From NCBI GenBank assembly GCA_025997215.1, contig BNUH01000058.1:1-16828 (forward strand): 16,828 nucleotides of DNA, written 5' to 3'. How positions within the stretch are numbered: position 1 is the first letter of the stretch; the number at the start of each line of letters is the position of its first letter. Positions 8,212 to 16,590 of the stretch are shown here, piece by piece. The DNA comes from Clostridia bacterium (GTDB lineage: Bacteria; Bacillota_A; Clostridia; Christensenellales; Aristaeellaceae). Position numbers and translations under genes: made by a program. The notes below the pieces were generated by a model. That model did no database searches. It had not been told where the DNA came from and worked only from the letters and a program-made list of their open reading frames with translations.

Positions 8212-8940
8212 TTACTCCCCTAATTCGTACTGAAGCACGACCTGCGCCGCTACTTCGAGCATGCCCGCCATGACCGAATCGCCCAATCCCGCTGCCTTCG
8301 AGGAGTCAGCCATCTCGCCGCGCACGTTGGCGTATTGGGGCATAGGCGAGTACCCACTCTGGTTTTCATTGATAGCGACCAACCGTCCCAGCGGCACCCC
8401 GGCGGCCTCGGCCATAAGCGTGGCCTTCTCCTTGGCCACGGCAATGGCGGTCTTGAGCGCCTCGCGGTAGGCTTCGCCTTCCTTGGTGCTGCGGAATTCC
8501 AGCCCGTACGACTGGTTTGAACCCGCCTCGAATACAGCATTGAGCACTGCCGCCACACGCTCTATGTCGCGCACTGTGATCGTGACGCTGCTGTTGACGC
8601 GGTAACCTACCACCTCCGAGTAATTCTTGGAGTAGTCGTACATCGATTCGACCGTGAAGCTGGACGTTGCGATATCCTTATCATCGATGCCCAGCGCGGT
8701 CAGCGACTTGATAATGCCATCCATCTTGAGCGCCGTCTCCTCGCGCGCAAAGCGGATGTCGATGTTCTGGGACGCGTAACCCGCCGTCACGCGCGCGTAA
8801 TCCGGTTCCAGCGAGACCGTCGCCGTACCGTTAACGGACATGTTGGTGCCGTTGCCCGTGTCAGCCAGCGCCGCGCTGGATAGCGTCAGCATCAGCGCGC
8901 ATACCAGGGTTGCCAACAGTAGATTCCTTAAGAAGCTCAT
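8212..8940 (-). CDS. SIMPL-domain (DUF541) exported protein
   Basis: A 242-residue protein. It begins with a classic signal peptide (MSFLRN, hydrophobic core, cleavage after SSAALA near residue 26), followed by a full SIMPL/DUF541 domain. Visible parts are NMSVNGTATVSLEPDYARVT, the MDGIIKSLTALGIDDKDIATS helix and strand, YRVNSSVTITVRD, and EALKTAIAVAKEKATLMAEA near the end. The family includes mammalian IRAK-interacting SIMPL and bacterial periplasmic or secreted proteins such as BP26. The molecular function in bacteria is not settled. There is no membrane anchor after the signal, so it is probably secreted or surface-associated. GGAGG lies nine bases before ATG 8940. It follows tgt by 24 bases and is likely co-transcribed with it. 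Confidence 0.93.
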   Translation of the reverse strand: MSFLRNLLLATLVCALMLTLSSAALADTGNGTNMSVNGTATVSLEPDYARVTAGYASQNIDIRFAREETALKMDGIIKSLTALGIDDKDIATSSFTVESMYDYSKNYSEVVGYRVNSSVTITVRDIERVAAVLNAVFEAGSNQSYGLEFRSTKEGEAYREALKTAIAVAKEKATLMAEAAGVPLGRLVAINENQSGYSPMPQYANVRGEMADSSKAAGLGDSVMAGMLEVAAQVVLQYELGE

Positions 8941-8964
8941 AGCATGTACCTCCGCGTAAACTAT

Positions 8965-11435
<2,471 letters not shown>

Positions 11436-11452
11436 CCTCATCACCCACACGC

Positions 11453-11481
11453 ATTATACTCGTTCCTGTCGATTGACGCAA
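11453..11481 (-). promoter_or_regulatory. promoter of the MATE-tgt run
   Basis: On the minus strand TTGCGT (11481-11476) and a perfect TATAAT (11458-11453) are 17 bases apart. Transcription would start near 11446, only about 5-11 bases before the candidate ATG codons. The MATE mRNA would then be leaderless or nearly so. The -35 box overlaps that of the divergent corrinoid-gene promoter. Confidence 0.6.
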
Positions 11482-11501
11482 TATAGCAAGTCTGGTATAA
11501 T
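11473..11501 (+). promoter_or_regulatory. promoter of the corrinoid protein gene
   Basis: TTGACG (11473-11478), a 17-base spacer and a perfect TATAAT (11496-11501) form a strong sigma-A-type promoter. The inferred start near 11508 leaves a leader of about 46 bases, too short for a cobalamin riboswitch. Confidence 0.75.
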
Positions 11502-11553
11502 TTGCTTCAGGCGTGGTATCGTAATCCTAAGTGGATAAAATGGAGGAGTGCGC

Positions 11554-12189
11554 ATGAGCATATTAACCGACATCAGCGAGGCGCTGCAACGCGGACGGAT
11601 GCCCAAGGTGAAGGAATTGGTTACCCAGGCGTTGGAGGCTGGCGAAAGCCCCAAGGCGATCCTGGAGGACGGACTGCTCTCCGGTATGGGTGTCATCGGC
11701 GAAAAGTTCAAGAATAATGAGGTGTTCGTGCCCGAAGTGCTCGTAGCGGCGCGCGCGATGAATGCGGGCGTAGCCCTGCTTAAGGAGAAACTAGTCGAGG
11801 CGGGCGTCCAGGCGAAGGGCAAGGCCGTCATCGGCACCGTCAAGGGCGACCTGCACGACATCGGCAAGAACCTGGTCAAGCTGATGCTCGAAGGCAAGGG
11901 TCTGGAGGTCATCGACCTGGGCGTGGACGTCAGCCCGGAGAAATTCGTCGAGGCCGTCACCGAGCAGGAAGCGCAGCTGGTCTGCTGCTCCGCGCTGCTG
12001 ACCACCACCATGGGCGAGATGAAGAACGTGGTCAAGGCGCTGGACGAGGCCGGGCTGCGTGATAAGGTAAAGATCATGGTCGGCGGCGCACCGATCACCC
12101 AGAGCTTCTGCGACAGCATTGGCGCGGATGCGTACACGCCGGACGCCGCCAGCGCCGCTGATAAGGCGCTGGAGTATTGTCTGGCGTAA
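11554..12189 (+). CDS. corrinoid (B12-binding) protein, MtbC/MtmC-like
   Basis: A 211-residue protein with the two-part structure of methyltransferase corrinoid proteins. The N-terminal four-helix cap spans residues 1-~85 and ends NNEVFVPEVLVAARAMNAGV. The Rossmann-like B12-binding domain has GDLHDIGKNLV (D99, H101, G104; H101 is the lower cobalt ligand), SALLTTTM and GGAPIT. Such proteins carry a methyl group on cobalt between a substrate-specific methyltransferase and a second methyltransferase acting on folate or CoM. Neither partner, nor an activating ATPase, is encoded in this window, so the methyl donor is unknown. GGAGGAG lies five bases before ATG 11554, which decides this start over GTG 11548. 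A hairpin terminator follows 22 bases after the stop. Confidence 0.95.
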   Translation: MSILTDISEALQRGRMPKVKELVTQALEAGESPKAILEDGLLSGMGVIGEKFKNNEVFVPEVLVAARAMNAGVALLKEKLVEAGVQAKGKAVIGTVKGDLHDIGKNLVKLMLEGKGLEVIDLGVDVSPEKFVEAVTEQEAQLVCCSALLTTTMGEMKNVVKALDEAGLRDKVKIMVGGAPITQSFCDSIGADAYTPDAASAADKALEYCLA

Positions 12190-12211
12190 ACAAAATCCGA
12201 CAATAGTTTTA

Positions 12212-12239
12212 AAGGGGGCGGATCGAAGTCCACCCCCTT
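12212..12239. terminator. bidirectional terminator, corrinoid gene / beta-helix copy 1
   Basis: AAGGGGGCGGA pairs with TCCACCCCCTT (one C-A mismatch) around the loop TCGAAG. On the plus strand AGGTTTT follows, serving the corrinoid gene; on the minus strand it lies about 23 bases beyond the stop of beta-helix copy 1. A near-identical hairpin follows copy 2. Confidence 0.75.
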
Positions 12240-12262
12240 AGGTTTTACATAAGCATAATCTT

Positions 12263-13507
12263 TTACTTTGGTTTGCTGAACGTTACACAATTCGCCAGGC
12301 AGAATGTGCCGCATGAGGTCTTGACACAGTTCAACCTGCACAAATGCCGGCCGGACGTGGGGTATCTGCCGCCTGCTATGCCAGTGCCAGCAGAACCTGA
12401 TGATCCGGCAGAGCTGGCGTACGGATTGATTAACGAGGTGTTCGACGACCAGGTAACATACCCGCCAGCCCCGCCGCTCAGATATCCGCCGCTTCCGCCG
12501 CCGGGCCTAGGTGGTCGGGGAGGTCTAGGAGGCTTAGGAGGTGTGGGCGGCGGCGGCGAGTAGGCTATATCATAGTTGTTATAGCCCTGCGTATACGGTG
12601 AGGTCCACAAGTTCGTGAAGATGTGCGCGTTATACATCGCGTCGTCCTTTGGGTCGCGGTTTTGCGGCACCGAGGCAGTGTTGCCGCTGAACGTTGCGCC
12701 AGCGCTTATATTCACCCTACTCAGGTTAGCGCGCGAGACATATATCCCGCCGCCGTCACCAGCAGTCGCGGTGTTGTTTCTGATGGTGCCGCCTGTCATC
12801 GTCAGGGTCGCATCACCCTTTAAATAGATACCGCCGCCCGCGGGCGCTTGGCTATTCCGAATTGTTCCGCCGTTTATGGTGATCGTGCCCGTGCTGGCGT
12901 ATATGCCTCCGCCGAACTGGTCGGGCGCGACCACATTGCAGAATGCGATAAGCGAGCCTGTATTCATCGTGATACTGCTGCCCGCTCCGGTCATGCTGAT
13001 GGCGCCGCCCGAGGATCGATTATTATCATTTTCACTTAGCCTCACATTATTCAAGATCAGATGAGAATTAGGCTCGCTCATATCAATCAGCGGGGCCCTG
13101 ACGGGCGGCGAACCCGTTATGTTGTAATCAATGCGCAGATCCGTGATTTCCAGTGTGGAGTTTTCCCCAATCTCGAATATACTACCGCTGAACGAAGTGC
13201 CGCGCCTGAAAACATAAACATTGCTGCCATCTGTGCCTATTATCTTTATAACTTTGTTGGACGGTATTACTACTGGCGCTGTGATAAAACCAGCCCCAGG
13301 GCCTGTAAAGTTATTGGTAATAGTTATATTGATTGGTGTTCCCGTATTATCGGCGAGGGCGGCATCCAACTCCACCCGAGTACCTACACTATGATTTCCC
13401 TTAGTTGATGGCGCGGTAATGCGAGGGGTTCGCGCCGCCCCAGTCTTTCTGTTTGCCACTTTTCTTGCCCTCGCTGCAGGGCGGCTATCGCTTGTCAAAT
13501 TGACCAT
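12263..13507 (-). CDS. beta-helix repeat protein with Pro-rich hinge and Cys tail, copy 1
   Basis: 414 residues, function not recognised. The first ~35 residues are rich in Ala, Arg, Lys and Asn and contain no signal peptide. Next comes TRVELDAALADNTGTPINIT, like the entry of pectate-lyase/adhesin beta-helices. Repeats follow of the polymorphic-membrane-protein type (GGAISMTG, GGGIYAST, GGGIYLKG, GGGIYVSR, with TITINGG and TLTMTGG rungs and TFSGNTA). After these are a proline-arginine hinge (about residues 310-330), a Gly/Ser region (GGGSGGYLSGGAGGY), and a tail with C390, C394, C399, C403 and C407, ending SKPK. A surface or structural role is likely, but the export route is unclear. The start is uncertain: AAAGGG abuts the ATG at 13507, whereas TTG at 13498 is nine bases from it. 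Confidence 0.85.
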   Translation of the reverse strand: MVNLTSDSRPAARARKVANRKTGAARTPRITAPSTKGNHSVGTRVELDAALADNTGTPINITITNNFTGPGAGFITAPVVIPSNKVIKIIGTDGSNVYVFRRGTSFSGSIFEIGENSTLEITDLRIDYNITGSPPVRAPLIDMSEPNSHLILNNVRLSENDNNRSSGGAISMTGAGSSITMNTGSLIAFCNVVAPDQFGGGIYASTGTITINGGTIRNSQAPAGGGIYLKGDATLTMTGGTIRNNTATAGDGGGIYVSRANLSRVNISAGATFSGNTASVPQNRDPKDDAMYNAHIFTNLWTSPYTQGYNNYDIAYSPPPPTPPKPPRPPRPPRPGGGSGGYLSGGAGGYVTWSSNTSLINPYASSAGSSGSAGTGIAGGRYPTSGRHLCRLNCVKTSCGTFCLANCVTFSKPK

Positions 13508-13580
13508 CCCTTTACTTTGTAATCAATGGTTCATCGTATATTTATGTATATGCGTTAACCAATTCAATGCTACAGCCTGA

Positions 13581-13606
13581 AGGGGGCGGATCGAAGTCCG
13601 CCCCCT
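13581..13606 (-). terminator. hairpin terminator after beta-helix copy 2
   Basis: A perfect 10-bp stem AGGGGGCGGA / TCCGCCCCCT with loop TCGAAG, about 35 bases beyond the stop of copy 2 on the minus strand. It is the counterpart of the hairpin at 12212, without its mismatch. The minus-strand continuation (TCAGGCTG) has no T-run, so termination may be partial and copies 1 and 2 could be partly co-transcribed. Confidence 0.65.
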
Positions 13607-13640
13607 CTAGGTTTTCAAACGCATTGCCTTACACTTTGGC

Positions 13641-15014
13641 TTAGCTCAACGTTACACAATTCGCCAGGCAGAACGTGCCGCATGGAGCCTTGACACAGTT
13701 CAACCTGCACAAATGCTGGCCGGACGTGGGGTATCTGCCGCCCACTACACCAGTGCCAGCAGAACCAGATGATCCAGCAGAGCCGCCGTTCGGACCTACG
13801 AGCGAGGTGCTCGACGACCACGTCACATACCCGCCAGCCCCGCCGCTTAGATATCCACCACTTCCGCCGCCTACAGGTGGTCTGGGAGGCCTGGGAGGTT
13901 TAGGCGGATTGGGAGGATTGGGAGGCGGCTGCGAGTAGGCTATATCATAGTTGTTATAGCCCTGGTCATAGCCCGCAGTCGACAAGGACCACGACGCTAT
14001 GCTCGCTGAAATGTGCGAGTTATACGTCGTGTCGTCATTCGGGTCGCGGGCCTCTTGCTTCGATGAGGAGTTACCGCTGAACGTTGCGCCAGCGCCGACA
14101 AACAACTTGGTCAGGTTAGCACGCGAGACATATATCCCACCGCCGTTTCCGCTGGTGGCCGCGTTGTTGGTGATAGCCGCGGTCCCAGTCGGAGCGATAT
14201 CGATCGCGCGTGCGCTGGTCAGATTAACTCCGTCAATACCGCCGCCATTACCTGATGTTGCGGTATTGCCTGTGATGCTGCCGCCCGTCATCGTCAAGGT
14301 TGCAGCACCTTCCATATAGATGCCGCCGCCTGCAAGCGCTTCGTTGCCGGCGATTGGAGGCAATGGGGGTGCGGTAGGCCCAATAACTCCACCATTTATG
14401 GTGATCGTGCCCGTGCTGGCGTATATGCCGCCGCCAGCGGACGCGCTGTTTCCTGATATAAATGAGCCAGTATTCATTGTGATGCTGCTGCGTGCGCCGG
14501 TCATGCTTACAGCGCCGCCATAGGAGCCTTCATTGTTATTATCACTTAGCGTCGCTCTATTATTCAAGATCAGCTTGGAATCGGACCCGCTCATATTAAT
14601 CAGCGGGCTAGTGATGGTTGACGTCACATTTTGGCTATCAATTTGCAGATTTGTGACTTCCAGAGTAGAGCCTTGCCCAAGCTCGAATAAAGCGCCTGCG
14701 AACGAAGCATGTCGTACGATTCTTGTAAAACTAGAACCAGTACCAACGCCGTTTATACGAACAACTTTGTTAGGCGGTATAACTATAGGCGCCGAAACAG
14801 CTCCAGCACAACAGCTTGCAAAGTGTGTGGTAAAAGTTATATCGATTGGCGAACTATCGGCGAGGGCGATATTCAAGTTCGCCCAGTTGCCTACACTATG
14901 GCTAGCCCTGGTTGATGGCGCGGTAACACGAGGATTCCTCGCCGCGCCTGTATTTTTGTTAGCCACTTTGCTTGCCGTCGCTGCAGCGCGGCTATTTCTT
15001 GTCACATTGACCAT
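13641..15014 (-). CDS. beta-helix repeat protein with Pro-rich hinge and Cys tail, copy 2
   Basis: 457 residues, a paralogue of the neighbouring gene with the same parts in the same order. It has a basic Ala/Asn-rich N-terminus without signal peptide, the ANLNIALADSSPIDITFTTH entry strand, and repeats GGAVSMTG, GGGIYAST, GGGIYMEG, GGGIDGVN and GGGIYVSR. One more repeat is present than in copy 1, around SARAIDIAPTGTAAITNNAA. Then come a Pro/Asn/Lys/Arg hinge (about 361-381), a Gly/Ser region and a tail with C436, C440, C445, C449 and C453 (C-x3-C-x4-C-x3-C-x3-C). Copy 2 stops four codons earlier than copy 1 because AGC is followed by TAA. The ATG at 15014 directly follows AAAGGG, and GTG at 15005 is better spaced. 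Function and location are unknown; a cell- or spore-surface protein is one guess. Confidence 0.85.
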   Translation of the reverse strand: MVNVTRNSRAAATASKVANKNTGAARNPRVTAPSTRASHSVGNWANLNIALADSSPIDITFTTHFASCCAGAVSAPIVIPPNKVVRINGVGTGSSFTRIVRHASFAGALFELGQGSTLEVTNLQIDSQNVTSTITSPLINMSGSDSKLILNNRATLSDNNNEGSYGGAVSMTGARSSITMNTGSFISGNSASAGGGIYASTGTITINGGVIGPTAPPLPPIAGNEALAGGGIYMEGAATLTMTGGSITGNTATSGNGGGIDGVNLTSARAIDIAPTGTAAITNNAATSGNGGGIYVSRANLTKLFVGAGATFSGNSSSKQEARDPNDDTTYNSHISASIASWSLSTAGYDQGYNNYDIAYSQPPPNPPNPPKPPRPPRPPVGGGSGGYLSGGAGGYVTWSSSTSLVGPNGGSAGSSGSAGTGVVGGRYPTSGQHLCRLNCVKAPCGTFCLANCVTLS

Positions 15015-15160
15015 CCCTTTACTTTGTAATCAATGGCTCACCGTATATATGTATATGCGCTAATCAAATCATTGCTACAGCCACGATCTGCCGCCCGTCC
15101 ATACATGCATCGGAGCTTAGGCGCATATTCTTTGTCGATGTGCGAGGCGGAGGTGTGTTT

Positions 15161-16090
15161 ATGTATGGATTAGCTCTCCAGGGCGGCGGGACGCTGGGCG
15201 CGGCGCACTTAGGCGTGCTGCGCGCGCTGACCGAGGCCAGTCTACCGCCGGAGATAATAGGCGGCACGAGCGCGGGATCGATGATCGCCGCCGCGTACGC
15301 CTGGCGCGGCAGGCTATCCGACGTCGAGGAATTATTCAGTGACATTCACCAGATGGGTTCGAAACTGCTGGATCTGAATCTAACTGGCTTACTGGGCATG
15401 GTCGGCCACTGGTTTACCCACAGACAGCTGAAGTATCTTGGGGTATTCAAAGGCAATCGCCTGGAGCGGCTGATGGATGATCACTTGGAAGGCGCGATGA
15501 TCCGCGACGCGCGGCTGCCGCTCGTCATTCCGTCCGTAGATCTTGTCAGTGGGGAACTGGTCGTGTACGCATCACGCCCGCCTATCGAGCGCGGGTTGGA
15601 TCACTGGGTATTTGACGTCGCGCTCTCGGCTGCCGTGCGCGCGTCTACATCCATCCCCATCGTGTTTGTGCCGAAGGAACAGCCGGATGCGCTGCTCGTG
15701 GACGGCGGTCTGCTCCTGAACCTGCCCATATCAGCGGTTCAGCACATGGGTGCGGATCGCGTGCTGGGCGTGAGCTTAAGCACGGAAGGTTCCGAGACCG
15801 ACCATCCCAGCAATGTGATGGGCGTAGCGCACGCGCTGATCGACACTGTAGGCAAACATCTGGAACGCCGACAGCGTCAGCACGCCACATACGTTCTGGA
15901 CATCATTCTGCCCAAGGGCAGCGGCACGTTTACATTTGAAAAGATGGATGAGTTCGTGGATATCGGCTATGAAACCACGGTAAAAGCAATGCCGCAGATC
16001 AAAGCCGCGTTCAGCCGCACCGTGCCCGTGGCGGCAAGGCAGACAGCGGCGTTTGGCGGCGGCAGTATGCGGCATAGGATAAATAGTTAA
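15161..16090 (+). CDS. patatin-like phospholipase (lipolytic acyl hydrolase)
   Basis: A 309-residue bacterial patatin-like protein (RssA/YchK/YlbK type). The oxyanion-hole glycines are in LALQGGGTLGAAHLG (residues 8-10). The nucleophile elbow is GGTSAG with S37, and the catalytic Asp is D181 in LLVDGGLLLNLP, giving the Ser-Asp dyad. VRASTSIPIVFVP before the Asp is characteristic of the family. It would hydrolyse acyl esters of phospholipids or similar lipids. There is no signal peptide or membrane segment, so it is probably cytoplasmic or peripherally membrane-bound. ATG 15161 has GGAGG seven bases upstream; the in-frame GTG at 15140 has none. It is divergent from beta-helix copy 2, and I see no convincing promoter in the 15084-15160 gap. 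Confidence 0.93.
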   Translation: MYGLALQGGGTLGAAHLGVLRALTEASLPPEIIGGTSAGSMIAAAYAWRGRLSDVEELFSDIHQMGSKLLDLNLTGLLGMVGHWFTHRQLKYLGVFKGNRLERLMDDHLEGAMIRDARLPLVIPSVDLVSGELVVYASRPPIERGLDHWVFDVALSAAVRASTSIPIVFVPKEQPDALLVDGGLLLNLPISAVQHMGADRVLGVSLSTEGSETDHPSNVMGVAHALIDTVGKHLERRQRQHATYVLDIILPKGSGTFTFEKMDEFVDIGYETTVKAMPQIKAAFSRTVPVAARQTAAFGGGSMRHRINS

Positions 16091-16109
16091 TGGGATTCGG
16101 AGGTTACGA

Positions 16110-16159
16110 TTCAATCAAGGGTTTGTTGTAACCTCAGTTACAACAAACCCTTGATTGAA
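16110..16159. repeat. 23-bp perfect palindrome with 4-base loop
   Basis: Positions 16110-16132 are exactly complementary to 16137-16159 around the loop CTCA, 19 bases after the patatin stop. It could end patatin transcription, but C-rich sequence (CCGTTCCCC) follows instead of T. The stem is longer and more perfect than an ordinary terminator, so a small mobile or repeat-element end is also possible. Positions 16160-16231 hold nothing I can name. Confidence 0.8.
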
Positions 16160-16231
16160 CCGTTCCCCGTCCCCGTCCTCAAAATTACCCAATGAATCTC
16201 AAATATGGAATTGCTGCGCCCCTCACAACAA

Positions 16232-16260
16232 TTTACATCAAATCCGGCGTATGATATACT
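16232..16260 (+). promoter_or_regulatory. promoter of a candidate small RNA
   Basis: TTTACA (16232-16237), 17 bases, TATACT (16255-16260): a good sigma-A-type promoter with an expected start near 16267. No start codon with a ribosome binding site and a family-like protein follows, but a structured interval ending in a terminator does. Confidence 0.65.
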
Positions 16261-16266
16261 ATGGAT

Positions 16267-16430
16267 ACGAGGTTCGGTTCCAGAGGTGGTCAATTTCGTG
16301 TCAACCACACGCCTTATGGGCCAAAAGGGATGCGGGGGAACGGTACGCCCGCCTGGAATCGAACGCTTCGTATTCATAGGCTATTGGGGCGTATTGGAGT
16401 AGAAAGGCCGGATCGAATCCAGCTTTTTCT
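16267..16430 (+). ncRNA. candidate structured small RNA (possibly 6S-like)
   Basis: The interval is bounded by a 17-base-spaced promoter and a stem followed by TTTTTCTTT, giving a transcript of about 164 nt. Several local hairpins are visible: CGTGT-CAACC-ACACG (16297-16311), GCGGG...CCCGC (16332-16352) and GAATCGAA-CGC-TTCGTATTC (16356-16375, one bulge). Most telling, GGTTCGGTTC at the 5' end (16271-16280) can pair with GATCGAATCC at the 3' end (16411-16420) with one bulge and two G-U pairs. Closed ends, length and simple promoter/terminator fit 6S RNA, which binds RNA polymerase. I could not fold it fully or match a conserved core, so the class is a guess. Short frames across it have no ribosome binding sites or family features. 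Confidence 0.4.
16403..16430 (+). terminator. intrinsic terminator of the candidate small RNA
   Basis: AAAGGCCGGAT pairs with ATCCAGCTTTT (one mismatch, one G-U) around CGA, followed directly by TTTTTCTTT. The apical GGATCGAATCC resembles the GGATCGAAGTCC of the two hairpins beside the beta-helix genes. The region 16438-16512 that follows has a small CCGCG-CGTA-CGCGG hairpin and otherwise nothing recognisable. Confidence 0.6.
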
Positions 16431-16512
16431 TTATAATGCTGTGTGCTACTGTCCCGCGCGTACGCGGCGTTCCCTCATCTTTACACGAGATAAGCAATTA
16501 TGAAGCAAATTC

Positions 16513-16541
16513 TTGCAAAACTCGCCAATAAGTGATACAAT
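16513..16541 (+). promoter_or_regulatory. promoter of the MBL-fold hydrolase gene
   Basis: TTGCAA (16513-16518), a 17-base spacer and TACAAT (16536-16541) place a start near 16548, about 43 bases before the start codon. Confidence 0.65.
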
Positions 16542-16590
16542 ACTCTACAGAAACCGCTGAAAAAAGTCGGAAAGGGGTCTGCCGGCGTTA

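Larger units (their letters stand above)
12212..15083. repeat. tandem duplication: hairpin + beta-helix gene + upstream block, two units
   Basis: Two head-to-tail units, about 12212-13578 and 13581-15083, share the same order. Each has a GC hairpin with a TCGAAG loop, a minus-strand beta-helix gene, and an almost identical 60-70-base upstream block. That block reads, on the minus strand, from TGTAGCA through an AT-rich CATATACAT segment to CATTGATTACAAAGTAAAGG just before the start codon. In the AT-rich segment a weak TTGGTT-16-TATACG promoter can be drawn in copy 1, but the spacer is two bases shorter in copy 2. Gene ends and flanks are the most alike parts; the middles differ, and copy 2 has an additional repeat segment (457 against 414 codons). 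This indicates duplication of a whole expression unit followed by divergence of the beta-helix. Confidence 0.85.

Noticed and set aside
11502..11553. Cobalamin riboswitch ahead of the corrinoid gene
   Set aside because: The leader is only about 46 bases from the inferred start and lacks room for the aptamer.
11454..12341. Long open frame on the minus strand opposite the corrinoid gene (295 codons)
   Set aside because: It is antisense to a clear corrinoid protein with a strong ribosome binding site and promoter. Its translation is Ser/Ala/Pro-rich with no family features.
12480..12560. Short G-rich tandem repeats on the plus strand near 12480-12560 and 13855-13930
   Set aside because: They are the coding repeats of the proline-rich hinges of the two beta-helix proteins, not a separate satellite or CRISPR.
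12212..15083. Possible CRISPR array because of repeated elements
   Set aside because: There are only two long units, each containing a gene; no short regularly spaced repeats with unique spacers and no cas genes.
16350..16420. T-loop-like strings (GTTCGATTCC and GGATTCGATCC on the minus strand) suggesting a tRNA
   Set aside because: The loop does not begin with TTC at the correct position, and no acceptor, D or anticodon arms can be drawn around either string.
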